Source: Phoronis australis
Lineage: Eukaryota > Phoronida > Phoronidae
Assembly (NCBI GenBank): GCA_002633005.1
Contig: NMRA01000110.1
Span: forward strand, 837,552-901,551
Direction: 5' to 3'
DNA: 64,000 bases
Made by a program: the position numbers and the translations under genes. The notes under the pieces were generated by a model, which was given only the letters and a program-made list of their open reading frames with translations, made no database searches and was not told the DNA's origin. Below are positions 24,401-36,674 of this stretch, one piece after another (position 1 is the first letter of the stretch; the number at the start of each line of letters is the position of its first letter).

Positions 24401-25378
24401 TTGTATTTTTTTCTTTAAACTACCTATAAGAATTTAATTTACTAAGTGATGACATTTCGTCCTGCCGTTACTGTTCGTCTATGTCTTTACACCTTTGTCT
24501 CGACATTCTCGACATTTGGGCCTCCGCAAAAACCCCACACTGCCGAACCAAACACAACAGTAAGACATTTTGGTATCGAAGAATTGAGACCAAACACTTT
24601 CGAATTGTGACATTTACGTTTTCAACAAAAACAAGGATTTTTCAGCCTTATCAGCTATTTTTCACTGAGTTTTTGTCCAGATACAGTAGTAAAATAAGTA
24701 CCGAGATATTGTAACTAACCTCAACACTGATTTGTTCTCTATTAATGAACTATTTTTATAATTACTTAAGTATCCTCCTTTTCTGAATACCACAATTATG
24801 GTTATTGACAAGTAAATAACTAGTTTCACCTTTTTACATTATACTTCATGTTTCTTAATCAGCCGGTGCAATTCAATGGCTGTTTTACAGATTACAACTA
24901 GATCATGTGAAAATAGCAAGCAGTACAACTTAAACATACCTAACGACACACCGGCATCGTACGACATCATTTAAATATACATGTATCGAGAATAGAAAGG
25001 GTGAAAGCTGACGGCCAACTTCAAGTAATGTTTCACACAATTTTTCATACCGTTTACCTGATAAAGTATAGCCGATCAATTATTTCTTATACTTCATCTC
25101 CATGTCTGGTCAAATGCCTTTTTAACATAAATGAAAAGACAATAAAAGCGGCCTCCGGTGAACGACAAGTAATTGGTAATTAGGGTTTATAAAATGAACA
25201 TGTTGTCTACGGTGGAATAACCTTTTCGGAATCATGGTTGACAATCCGATAGGGTTTCATTTTTCTGCCCGTTTGTTCTAGTGATTTCAGAGTATCTTAG
25301 AAAACATTTGCCTGCCACGTCATAAAGAGTGATATCACGACAGTTATATGAATCATTCTTTGACCCATTCTTAAACAA
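24401..25378. other. Between LINE remnants, nothing recognised
   Basis: AT-rich DNA with no supported coding or repeat structure. Confidence 0.3.
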
Positions 25379-26330
25379 TTACATGTATATGTATGATGTT
25401 ATCACACCTCTACACATCTGGCTGGGGTAGACACCAGAGTTAAACACAGGAGCGAACAGACGCAACAGTAAGTGTTTCACCAAGGGAGTTGCATACTTGT
25501 AGGAATCAAAACGAATCCCGTCGGGACCAGCAGCTTTCAGATCTTCATTTGATTTAACGATCAAGTTCTTCCATCACGATTCCACCTTTCAAATTGGAAT
25601 TACTGCCATAATCTTCCGGAAAGCAGTGTCTTTGCACAACGTCAGGAACATATGTAATGGTGAAACTCCATAAAACAGTCATCATGTTCTCCAACAATAT
25701 TGGTAAAGACACCCTTAAAACTTTCGAACAAGTCACTAGCCTTATTTTCATCCGAACGTCTATTACTATTCGGTTTAAGAGAAGACCAAAACTTCCTTTC
25801 GTTTCTGTTTTTAAAACCAAAACAAAATCTCTAGTTAATTGTTCGGAAAACAATTTCTTCTTCCGAGCGCACATCGATTTGAAATATTTATGATTATCTT
25901 TATAAATTTGTAAAGAGATATGGCTATAATCCTTCCGAAAAAATCTCAGAAATAATTAAGTTTCCTGCTTCAGTTGTTTGTTCAGTTTTAGTCAAACCAC
26001 CTTTTTTTAGGTCATCTGTGTTGGGTTTGAATCATTCCGCCACATTCCCACAGATTCTTATTGTGTTATACAAGACACCGACTGCTTCCATGACCCCGTC
26101 CTCCATTAAATAATTCTCAACTTCACCGACAATTTCCTCTGTTAATTTTGAGTTGAGCAATTCTACAAAATTATTCTGATCTTTCCATCTTAACTGTGGT
26201 AGATATGTGTCATTGGTTAGAGTAACCTGCAGCTCTTCCCCATGTATTAACAGGTTTTTCTATGTAGACTGACTTGATACTATCATGAGAAAAATTTGGA
26301 AATCGAGGCAAGAGCTTTCTTTTTAAACAT
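25379..26330 (-). mobile_element. CR1-like LINE fragment (endonuclease-RT linker and start of RT)
   Basis: On the minus strand, a segment near 26230-26030 reads LPQLRWKDQNNFVELLNSKL, the post-endonuclease linker. At about 25800-25640 is RKFWSSLKPNSNRRSDE, then LFESFKGVFT, the 'FW..L' pre-RT motif. At 25564-25379 AAGPDGI, then LVKHLLLRLFAPVFNSGVYP, is RT domain 1. The match stops abruptly after this, so the rest of the RT is missing. In-frame stops and frameshifts show decay. Confidence 0.7.
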
Positions 26331-26549
26331 TGATATCAAAATGAAATTAGATTTGTTAAAGATTGTTTTCTACTTTTGAGTTATTAAACTATTACCATGT
26401 TACCCACGTGCTGCAAATAAAATTTTTTTTTTTTAGAATATTCAAGTATGTGTGCAGCCTTGGAAAGACGGTTATAGCTAGTAACAGTATGTTGCATATT
26501 GCTTATCCCAAATAAATTGTAGAACTAAGTTAAGATAACAAAGGTCGTC

Positions 26550-26790
26550 ATGATATCGATCATACATGTACATTCAATGATGTTACACACCATGTTTCTA
26601 AAGGCCATTGTACAATTCGTTTTTTGGGACAAAGCATCTAAGTACAATGATTTATGTTCTTTTTGCAAAACTGCACCAGAGTCTTCACAACACTTTTTTG
26701 AGAATGACCCATCGTTAAACATTTCTGGAACACACTTTGCTCATTCTTTGATGAATTGTACCAGAAGGGCACTACTGCCAAAATAAGTAT
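26550..26790 (+). mobile_element. Short LINE ORF2 C-terminal remnant
   Basis: The frame contains DLCSFCKTAPESSQHFF followed by ENDP in place of the usual ECP. This resembles the C.FC......HLF..CP tail of L1-type ORF2 proteins. Only this motif supports it, so the call is tentative. A run of about 14 T residues at 26425 lies nearby. Confidence 0.4.
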
Positions 26791-27368
26791 ACAAAAGTTG
26801 TTCGCGAGAGAGTAACAGATTTTACGAAGCAACAACAATCTCTGAAACAAACCTCGTCTCAAGTCGATGAAGCACCAGTTGCAGCACAAGCCAAGCGAGA
26901 CTGTTTGAGTGTTAGTAGTCACTGTTGTGAGTGACTTTATAAATTCACATGACTCAATTTAATCACGGTAGTATCACAAGAGTAGCAAACAACTTCATCA
27001 CCTACCCTGGAAAACACTGCTGCGCCATCAACAAATTACAAAGATCGGACTCGAATCAGTTTCCCTACATGTATTGGACATGTCCGGATATTAGTTAACG
27101 CGCAAAGCCTTATGTAATTGATAGGCGTCAGACCCGTAGCCAGCATTGCGCGGGGAGTGATTCGAATTTCCAGAACGATGGACCTTTTTAATTTTGCAAA
27201 CGTCGATACTGTAGAGTTCTCGGTAAGGCCCTTGCCGTAGCTTACATAGGGAGCTCTCAGCTCTACGTTCCTGAAATAAGACCAAATTTGTATTCCCAGA
27301 AATCAAGATGCCGCAACGCTTGATCGCAAAGATCTCTACTCAAATTTCGATGTGGTGTGGCCCTGAAA
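26791..27368. other. Intergenic, nothing recognised
   Basis: No domain or repeat structure was identified. Confidence 0.3.
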
Positions 27369-28372
27369 GTATCGCGGGCCGTACGTGTGAATGTGTCGCG
27401 CGTAATTACGACCGAGAATTCGCTTGTATTTTACGACCGAAATCATTATCTTTAAGGAAAAACCGTTTTGTTTGTTACGTGAGCTCTGAGGCAGTTGTGC
27501 CCTCGTAATTTTACACTCACATTTTTCGCTCTTAGTTTTACGTTCGTAATTTAACGTTAGTGTTTTTCGCATGTTATGAAGTATTCAGAAGGTAAAATAT
27601 CAGGTGCAAAGTGTATAAGTGCAAAAGGTCGAATATATCAAAGACTGCCTGAAATGTTTTACCTGCTGGCCTAACCAACCCAGGTACTTGAAAAATAGTC
27701 CGTTCTAGTTGTTATTGATGAGCCAAAATGGATATATAGCAGGTTGTCTGACAATGCCTTTATATCATTTGTTGAAATAGCCTTGCTTTGCATTTATTTA
27801 GACAATGTTTCATTCTGTTACTCTTAACAATGCGTGCAGATGACATATGCCATTGTAAAAAAACAGATTTCAAAAAGATTTTTATGGAGTTATGCAGTAG
27901 AATTTCTAAATGTTGGCGGTAAATCTCTTTTTCTTCAAGATATTTGAATAACAAACAGTTTGCATAACAAAAACAGTGTCAACTGCATATCAATTTAATG
28001 GCTGGTGGTCTCGTGGACTCGTACTTTAACATAACAAATATACTTGATAAAATTATTATCGAAAATTACGAGCGTAAAACTTTTTTACAGCTCACGTGAC
28101 ATACACACCAATTTGGATCTTAAAACACGAGCGAAGCTTCTATCGTAAGGCTTGTAATTACGTGAAAAACACGAGCGAAGTGTTGGTTGTAATCACGAGC
28201 GTAATCATGGACGAAAGATTTCTGTCTTATAACACGAGCTAAGTCTCGCTCGTGATCGAGAGCGTACTTGTACATGTAACTATGGGCGAACAATTTCGAT
28301 CGTAAAACACGAGCCAAATCTTGGTCTTGAGTACGAGCAAAATTACGCGCGACATTTTCACCAGAGCGATAC
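27369..28372. mobile_element. Foldback element with long terminal inverted repeats
   Basis: The left arm (about 27369-27560) and right arm (about 28060-28372) are inverted copies. For example GTGTCGCGCGTAATTACGACCG on the left pairs with TACGCGCGACATTTTCAC on the right, and TTACGTGAGCT pairs with AGCTCACGTGAC nearer the centre. Each arm is itself made of degenerate CGTAAAACACGAGCGAA-like units. The central 500 bp have no recognised coding content. This is a nonautonomous foldback; its superfamily was not determined. Confidence 0.65.
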
Positions 28373-28559
28373 ACGATAAGAAAGAGAATTTTCTCGCTTT
28401 ACCTATTGCCAAACTTTCAAATCAGTCGTGCTTAAATGAGGTGTTACACCTCATTGCATTCTGGGACAGAAATATTTTGTAGGGGAATGACTTGACGTAA
28501 GTGCTTATCTGTACATATATTTGTGTGTTATTACATGTACGTTTCTTACATCGCTGGAA

Positions 28560-28655
28560 TTCGGAACAGCCCACTATTCCGAAGATCACTACTCCGAAGG
28601 TTCACTGTTCCAAGGTTCACTACTTCGTGGGCTCATTACTCCGAAAATTTAATGA
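28560..28655. repeat. ACTACTCCGAAG motif cluster
   Basis: Five imperfect copies of CACTACTCCGAAGG-like units occur in under 100 bp, the same motif as at 13306-13410. Likely a remnant of the same repeat family. Confidence 0.45.
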
Positions 28656-28802
28656 CTTCAAAAATATCTAAAATTTTGGACACATGTGTAATATTTTATG
28701 CATTTGCATGGAAAATTAACTACACTTCGATTATTAGATGCACTCAGTGTTGTAGCTGTACCGAAAACAACACCCGGGTAATAAAAAGTTTTATTTGGAC
28801 TT

Positions 28803-28958
28803 CTGGGTCCAGTTGCATAAAAGTTATACGCCGTGTAGCAACAATGATGTCGCATTATCACCTGTCACGTTGTTATTGTTGAATAATGCACCTGACGTCA
28901 TGCAACAATCAAACTTATCCAGCGGATAACTTTTGAAGCTTTATGCAACTCAGCCCAG
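28803..28958. repeat. Small foldback MITE
   Basis: The left end CTGGGTCCAGTTGCATAAAA and the right end (reverse CCTGGGCTGAGTTGCATAAA) are inverted repeats enclosing a further near-palindrome (AGTTAT.CG). At 156 bp with no coding capacity it is typical of a MITE. A flanking target duplication was not evident. Confidence 0.6.
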
Positions 28959-29379
28959 GCGCATGCGAAGTTGCCGACATGCCTTAGAATACGGAAAATG
29001 AGTACGAACTTGCATTCCTAAAAAAAGAATGAAGGAATATTGATAAATTATCAACCACGATGTATTTATCAAATCCATGTCAAGGTGGCATCATTTCACA
29101 GCGTGACTGAAAGGTTGAGGGCCGCTTCGCCTCAAACTCACCCACCGGAATCACGAGCATGGCTTTACAGAAACTCAGTGTAGTTATTAGGCTACCTTGT
29201 TCCTGCCAGTCTTAACAAAATCAGAGAGTCTAATTCAGTCTTATACAATTTAATACCTCCGTTGGTGGCCGCAGCCCTGACCCTCACCCTAGATGTTTTC
29301 CCAGCTTGATAATGAGTCGTTACCTAGATTCAAAAACCAAGAATCATGACAGTCAGTAATCGGAATTGACCTCATTTGT
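28959..29379. other. Intergenic, nothing recognised
   Basis: No supported feature. Confidence 0.3.
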
Positions 29380-29900
29380 AAACAATGTAGAGAGTACGCT
29401 AACGGGAATGTACATAATAATTTCATATTTTTTATTATTTGCTTTATATTATATACTCCTTCAGAATATACCATACATGTATACAGTAACACTGAATTTG
29501 TTTAGCTAACAGTTGTTTTTTCAAACTGTATTTACTGGTGAAATTACAGTTTCGTCGGTTCCTCGCACTCTGCAATTCAATGAATAGCAGACGAGACGAT
29601 TACGTTCTGCCGGGAACGATATTTGTAAGGTTGGTACGTGCAGGTCTTTGATTTGATTTGGTCGCGTTGTTTTTATTCTGTTTTTGTCTTTCAAACTTGC
29701 TGAATCGACTGCCTAAATTTGCAAAAAAGGAAAAGCCAGCCGAGCTCACGGCCCTACTCTTTGGTCCTACAAGTCAGCACGTGTTCTATGTTCAGATCGA
29801 TGCCAGCTACTGTATAGACTTAGTCGAGAGGTTCGAGGGTCGTGAATCGAGGGGTTGTGGCACGTGGGTCGAGGGGGTCGAGGGTGTTTCAAAAACAATC
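29380..29900 (+). mobile_element. Nonautonomous DNA transposon, copy 2 (5'-truncated)
   Basis: The body matches copy 3: CAAACTG.ATTTACTGGTGAAATTAC and AGCAGACGAG.CGATTACG are shared. The right end has the G-rich block (GTCGAGGGGGTCGAGGG) and terminates GTTTCAAAAACAATC. The left part before about 29380, including the C-rich terminus, is missing. Confidence 0.6.
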
Positions 29901-30003
29901 CTTACTGTTGGGACTATGATGTCATCACTATCCTCTGCCGATATCGGGGCATCAGGGCCGAAGTCAAACGTTGCTGGCTGTTAAACTAAACAAGATCGCA
30001 TAA

Positions 30004-30702
30004 TTAGGCAAAGTGTCTTTCAAAGTTTATTGCAACAGAGAGAGAGATGGAAACGCGCTGAAAGAATTCAAAGCTTATAGTGTTTGCCATGTTATGATTA
30101 TGACAACTTACTGCTCCAAAGTATTCGTCAGGCACAACACTCTGTTCCCCAGCTACGGAAATCATTCCTCGACTGAACAACTGCAGTGGTGTTTTAGTGT
30201 GAGCTGTGCTGATTTCATAGTTGTTCCACATGTTGACAAACAAGTCCAATTTCCTGCTGATCCTGGGCAAGACAACTTGGTGAACCGCTACCAATGCCAA
30301 TTCATCATCCGATTTCCGGTGATGTGTGCCTCTAGATGGCAGAAGATGCCTCGAAACTGCTCTAAGTCAACTACTCAACATCTCTCCAAAGCCTTTGAAT
30401 CCGAAAGTTGTGCTCTGATCGAGCACTTTTAACGAACCTTGACTTGATCCGCTCAAGGGATGCGAGAGCATAAAATTGGCCACATCGCAGTTATCCACAT
30501 CCTTGTCGGCAAGAACTCTTACAGGAAGATCCCACTTGTGGACGGCCCAGTTTAACTGACCCAGGATGGTTTGTAATAGGTTGTTCGTGACACAGTACAA
30601 ACAAACAACCACGCGACTGTAACCATCAATACCACAATACATAGCAGGTCTAGGACCATCCTGGTTGTTGCAGTAGGAATTTGAGCAAATCGATGACTTC
30701 AT
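30004..30702 (-). pseudogene. Integrase-core (rve, DDE/D) transposase-like pseudogene
   Basis: Two minus-strand pieces in different frames are colinear with an integrase-core protein common in aquatic animal genomes. 30702-30367 holds YCGIDGYSRVVVCLYC (first catalytic Asp), then LPVRVLADKDVDNCDVANFM (second Asp), then HPLSGSSQGS. 30300-30004 holds VLPRISRKLDLFVNMWNNYEISTAHTKTPLQLF, the C-terminal part. The segment that should carry the catalytic Glu lies at the frame break and looks degraded. Whether its source was a Ginger-like DNA transposon or another integrase-bearing element I cannot say. Confidence 0.6.
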
Positions 30703-31285
30703 TTGCAGAGTGCAGACAAAGACGAAGAGCTGTGGTTTAGCATATGGTACGAGGAATGGCTAAGTCACCTTCAGCTGAATAAATCCACCAAATGGCCTGG
30801 AGCAAGGCGAGAACTGATATGCAAGGAAAGCGACATGAAGCAATTGCTTGCGTACAAGATTATCAAGCCATAATGCAAAGCACGTCGACTGTTCAGCAGC
30901 AAGCAAACACATCTATGAATGATGTTCAAAAGAAACGCCTCACTTGCAAGTACTGCATTACTAACCGCCCTAACTGAAACAGTAGTATAGTATGTCATTT
31001 AGGCGCCCTGTTTGGGAGGCTCCTCGGACAAAGGTCATAGATCAAAGGGGAAAGGTCAAAGGTAAAGTGTGGCGAGTGCAACCGGATTTGACGTCGTCAT
31101 CAACCTACCTGAAGGAAGTGTCAATGACGTCACACCTCATTACGTAATAGTTTAAATGGGCCCATTAGAGTGGCACCAAGGATTTCAGTAGAATAGGAGA
31201 GTTCACTCATGAGTTCGCTGTTACCTCTACTACTAGCGCCGCCAAGTGGTGACTAAGCAACTGTCAACCAGGAAGCGCCAAAACA
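30703..31285. other. Between transposon remnants, nothing recognised
   Basis: The segment near 31020-31140 has repeated AAAGGTCA-type words and TGACGT motifs but no gene or repeat family I can name. Confidence 0.3.
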
Positions 31286-32270
31286 ATGGGGAAGGACGCA
31301 TTTTGCTGTGCGATGAATTGTATGAATTCATCCACGAAAACCCGGACGTGTCATTTTTAGGTTTCCTAAGGATCCAGAAAGTTAAGGATTATCTGTTATT
31401 TGCATTCATTTCGTGGTTTCTGTTCACGGTTGTTAGACAAGTCGATCGCAGACTCATTGGCACTGTTGTCTGCAGTGTAGGCTACGCCTACTGTACAGCC
31501 GGGCTGCCCGCGGAAGGACTATGATGAACGTACGATGTGATCGTCAGCTTTTGGGTACTTGCAGTCCATGAATTCCAAATCAAAATGTCACCCGTACGAT
31601 CGAAGAGATAATTTTAGGAAAATATACAAATGCCCATGACCATGGGTAATATGGTTGGTGACACGGCCATGGCACAATCACAGCAACAGGGCCACAAGTC
31701 TGTCATGAGTCAAGTTAGAGAATCTGTGGGTCTCGGTGAAAAGGTGAAAAAATCAACATAGTTTTAATGTGCCAGTTTGACCAATTAAGTTAAGCAGTGC
31801 GTCATTGAAAACTTAATTCTATATGTCAATGATGCCGGGGCGCGGCCCTGTTAAAATATCACTGGATCGACATTTGAGTCCGAGTTTTTCAATTGACACC
31901 GAAACGCTTTTGTGTCTATCACAGTCAAGGATGACAGGAATTCTGTACTGTAGTGTTAGTGTAGGCTACCAGTCTTCTGTGAACCTAGTGAGTATGAGGT
32001 TTGTTCCTGAGTCTCTCACATAAGTCATTGATTTCTGTTCAGGTGCAAGCAATGGTAGTTGACCTTATGGATAGAGATGCAGCCTACATGTATTTGTCCA
32101 AGAACTGCAAGTTATGCTCTCATCACTTCGAGGAGTCCATGTTCATGAATGAAGAACAAGCTGGAATTGACTGCAGTGCCCGAACAATATTTGATGTACC
32201 GAATCCACCAAAAATGAAAATGCCAGGGTCAAAAAGTTCTCCGGAAATTACATGTATATTGCAGCTATGG
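31286..32270 (+). pseudogene. THAP-domain gene fragment, two exons
   Basis: At 31286 an ATG opens MGKDAFCCAMNCMN, the start of a THAP zinc finger (C..C half). After a frameshift the DNA reads FPKDPE, the domain's conserved core. A second segment starts after acceptor CTGTTCAG at 32043. It encodes VVDLMDRDA.YMYLSKNCKLCSHHFEESMF, then IFDVPNPPK; this supplies the C..H half and the C-terminal AVPT.FDVPNPP-like end. THAP fingers bind DNA and occur in P-element-type transposases (THAP9-like) and host regulators. The frameshift and the lack of further exons suggest a pseudogene, probably from a P-like element. Confidence 0.65.
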
Positions 32271-33918
32271 AATAGGCTTTTTTTCATTTCTGATTATGTC
32301 TCACAAAGCAAGTACTGGAACATCACGTGTAGAAAGGACAATTAGTCAAAAATCTGGTTTTCGTATTTTACCAAGGTTGATCAGATTGAAACATTTATGA
32401 ATGGTTAGCCTGTGATTTGGAGAGAGCCAAAGTGAAACTGCTGGATAATTCAGAGTGTGAATGGTTGGCTGAAATTTTGTTAAACCCAAGCTATCCGTAT
32501 CATTTAATTACTTTCGATGACAAACACCTCTGTGAGTAAATTATTTTCAGCTTTATTTATAACGCATTTCTTTGTAGAAAAGTGCTGTTGTTTACTAGTG
32601 AATTAAAAGAGTGACAAGGTGGGTCAGATTTTCTTGTTGTATTGATTGGTGTATGCGTTGCCTATTTTGTACGTTTTTGGAGTTGTGGCTAGGAATCAGA
32701 TGTGATCTTGTGGTCTGGCTTTAACTTACATGAAATATTTACTGTTATTGATAATAGGAACAGTGGGTATATAAAATAAAATTTTGGTTTTGTCATCCAA
32801 GTCTACTTAATTCAGTTTTTTGTGAAGTTATGTGGGTAGTGAATATTTTGATTGCTGTTCAGTACCTCTTAATTTTTTGTCATGACATGTTGAACTTTTA
32901 CTAGTTATAATTGATGATATACTCAATGTTACTACGTTTTGTAAGTTGTGAGCTATTCTATAGATTAGCAACTGACTTGTAACTGTTGGTGAGGAGAGTG
33001 GGATTGAGTTTACCCTATACTGGCATGTCTAAGAAATAATGGAATGTTCTAAAATTGTATTACGATTTTGTGGTAGTGATGAATTGCCTTGCTTTCTTCT
33101 TCTCACTTGTGTAACACCCACTGCACAAAATAATTGTCCGCATTGCCAGTAGCCTGGTGCATTGAATAGGGAGCACATGCGAAATTGTTGGGTGGAGATG
33201 AATCCAGCAGTGAGCTGGGAGCAACATGTTGGTCAATTGTCAGGGAAGCAACCAAATTGTGTGAGGGGCTTAACACCCATGTGGCATACACACGCATTGA
33301 TTTTACCTGTTTAGCACTCCTCCCATTCAACCCCCCTGGGAGGGGGTCAACACCCATTTGGCGCCCACCTGCAGTGGTTTTTGCCTGGTAGCCCCTTAGC
33401 TGGCACCTGGGGTTAATTCCCCTCTGAACCCCTAGGAGCAATCATTCAAATTATAGTCCATGGAGGTATGAACTGTTATATGGAACGATAATTACCTCGT
33501 TACGAACTCAAGCATGAAACAAAACCATGATGGATTTTGAAGGAAGCTTCAAGAGAATAAAAACAAATACCCTCTAATATGGATTAAAATTCACATTTTC
33601 TTTCTCATTCGATTGTATGTGGATGTTAGTTGATGTGTTCTAACCATTTTCAATCACAGAGAAATTTTATTGCGCCCTGAAAGTCATTAAAGTATGAATT
33701 TTTGAGTGTTTACAATGTTCAGACTGTGCTCCTTACTAAGTGTTGACTATTCACCGCTAGGAGCGCTAGTGTTTCGACCGGTAACACTTGCTGCGAATGG
33801 AAAATGGCGGAGTGAACCCTCCTGTACTAGTACACTCCTTTGGTGGCACCTCGATCGAAGGTCAGGGTCATGTTTGTAACCGGAATTGCTCGGTAAACCG
33901 GAAGAAAGACAAGGCATG
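32271..33918. other. Intergenic; a small tandem duplication near 33.3 kb
   Basis: No gene is recognised. Two units about 80 bp apart (starting near 33263 and 33343) share AACACCCAT.TGGC...CAC, a minor tandem duplication. Confidence 0.35.
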
Positions 33919-34059
33919 CGTTCAGTAGACGCTAGGACCTACGCTAGGACCTATCTAAAGTCTAGTCAAGGTCATGTGTTCTCATTTAAAATACACGGCA
34001 ATATGTCACGTAAACTCGCGAAGTCTTGGTTTTTAGTGAGGTCCTAGCGTTACTGAACG
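33919..34059. repeat. 141-bp foldback repeat
   Basis: It starts CGTTCAGTAGACGCTAGGAC and ends with the near-exact reverse (GTCCTAGCGTTACTGAACG). A second ACGCTAGGACCT unit follows the left end. This is MITE-like, with no coding potential and no obvious target duplication. Confidence 0.55.
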
Positions 34060-35756
34060 GGAGGAAGGTCTAATTCGAAATCACGTGACTGCTTACGTAA
34101 TCAGGCAGGTTAAGGCGTGGCACCGTTCATCAAAACTTATGTAATCAATCGGGTTAATTGATGGAGCACGTGTCTAGTACGAGACAGAGGGAAATATAGA
34201 GCGGAAGAAAACTTATGTAAGAAAACTTTTGTTATCGAATACGTTAATTTATGTGACCCCAGGTCACACCACCACATAAATACACAGTACACTTGTATAA
34301 AGAAATCGGCAACACGCTCGTGGAAATGAAGCAAATTGGTTTCATAACCAAGTACGATTACGACAAAGGTTCACAGTGGGTCAACGCTCATGTATTCTCA
34401 CGTAAATCCAGTAGAGATTTAAGAGTCTGTCTGAACGCAAGAAAGACATGACTATAGAAAGAACTAACCAAAAATGCCCACATTGTACAATATTAGCTAT
34501 CAGCTGTAAGTATCGGTTGTGTACTCCAAACTAGAATCCAAACATGGAATATTGGTGTATTAAGCTGACCGCAAGAAGCAGTAAGATGTACACATTTTAT
34601 TCACCAGCCTGGAAAGTCACAACGCAGTCAAGAATATTACGACCGAACAACTCCCGAGCAATCCCAATAATTCCCAGGAATGAGAGTTTTGTTCAAAGAC
34701 GAAAACGATAAATTCCGGACATCAGCATTTGTCATAGAAAAATGTAAGGACCTCGTTCAAACATCATATCGACACCATGGGATGCAAAGCTGCAGCGTAA
34801 TAGAGATATCTCCCAACACTGTGGGCAAGTTTTTATTTATCCACTCATGCGACCTGGCGCGACGAAAAGAGTGCAGTTCAACTTACCAAGTGAGCCAAGC
34901 TTGGCGATCAGAAGAAAACCGAATGTTCTGTGGAACACTACTGACACTTTAAGCACGTCAACTACATTGGACTCCGTATACTTAAGCTATCTTACTTAAT
35001 TAGTATAAGATAGCTGGAACCTTGATCACACATATAGAGAGAGATATGTTACGATTTAAACTTGCTTTTAATTCTCTCTTCCTGTGGTCTCGAGACATGT
35101 GAAATTTTGTGAGTGCCAATAAGCTATTAAAATAAACTCCAAGCTTCTGATCACCACCCCAAAATAACATATTGCACAACAGCGTTCTCAATAACAATGT
35201 AAGTTTCTCATTAACACTGTTTTGTAAATTCATAACCTTTGTTGATTGCTGCAATTTTTACATTGTGCCAAAGTTTATTGGAAAGTTGCTGAGGTTAAGA
35301 GATTCGATAAAACAGTGTCAATGGCATACTGGTCTTGGGTGATGTAACCAGAGTGACGAAATGGACTGATACCAGGGATTTCTCCCAGGGGGCTCTTTCG
35401 GAAACATCCCTTCCACAAAGAACCCATTGAGGGGTGATTCGAAAAAAAGTGTTGGGGCTCTTTCGGAAACTTCTACCGTGAAATATCGTTGCAACGAGGT
35501 CTACAACGTTTACTCGCTTATAACGCTTCATTTCACAAGTCCCAAGTCAAAAGTTCCACATACAAATCCTTTCGTTTTGTGTGAACGTTTTGGCAGGTCC
35601 CAAAAAAATTCGTTGTAACGAAGTTTAACTACATGTCTGTCGCAGCGCCTTTATTCACCAATGGACATGTTGCAAGAGGAAAGCTTTACTTTGGTGATTT
35701 TTGCTTGAAAAGATGAAAAAAGTGTTAACATCTTGATCCAATTTCCACGTGCACCT
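34060..35756. other. Intergenic, nothing recognised
   Basis: Open stretches here show no recognisable domain. GGCTCTTTCGGAAA recurs at about 35390 and 35453 and, with a variant, at 36166, suggesting a dispersed short repeat. Confidence 0.3.
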
Positions 35757-36068
35757 CAGTGTCGGATTTAGGGGGGCAAGGGGGCCATGCCCCACAAAAA
35801 TTGTACCAGATACCATTTGGCATCCGGTTCGAAATGCTGACAAGGATTTGAGCGCGACCAAGGGCTCTCAGGGGGTGAGTAAACAATGCATAGGCCCTGA
35901 ACAAACCCCGGTTACCGTTTTTTTAGTCGAAAGGTCCGCAAACCCAAACATTCGAGATCCCTGCATCCCTACATTTTAGGCAGGGCCCGCGCATCTTCCA
36001 GAGTTCTGGTTATTCCTGTGCCCTGCCCCCCCCCCCCCCCCCAACTCAAAATCCTCGATCCGCCTCGG
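35757..36068. repeat. hAT-type MITE with poly-C tract
   Basis: The left end CAGTGTCGGATTTAGGGGGG and the right end (reverse CCGAGGCGGATCGAGG) approximate the CAGTGGCGGATC terminal repeat widespread in hAT-derived MITEs. A homopolymer of about 18-19 C residues at 36026-36043 lies just inside the right end. An 8-bp target duplication is not clear. Confidence 0.45.
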
Positions 36069-36674
36069 CACCAGCAATGCAATTAACGAAACCGAAAGAA
36101 GCCCCTTGGGGACTTCGACGGTCCTTTTTTTCAAAATAACCACATTGGAGCATTGATAGGAGAGGCTCTTTCGGAAATCCCCGGAACGAGGGCGATAATT
36201 CCACAAAAACCACGAGGGCACTAGATAATGGGGATAACGACTGAGAACATGTAATAATCTATTTTTACCACACACTGAAAGATAAACATCGCAGTGAATA
36301 GACCTACAGTATACCTTTCTAGAATTGACTCGGTTGACTACTTCCTATGCCCTAGTTATTCTTGCTAAAATAATGTTTTTACTCAAAACCTCTTGAAAAA
36401 TGAAATCAAATAAAAATAAAGGGAAGATGTAAAATAATTTTTCAACAGCTAATCTAGTTGGCTACAAATCTTATCAAGGTAGGCTTCTACCGTGAAAATA
36501 TCATCCGTTAAAATACGTCACTGGTTACTGAGTATAATGCCGAAGTCAAACGATCCCGACGACATGTTAGGCGTATTTAAATTGGCGATCGATGAGTTAG
36601 AAGTGGGAGAAAATGAGAGATAAATTCCACCGGGTTAGGGACGTCGTTTTAATTGAAAATGTGCTTCTTATTTT

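Noticed and set aside
28120..28374. Minus-strand frame with repeated ARV/FAR-like units
   Set aside because: It is the repetitive arm of the foldback element, with no start context or domain.
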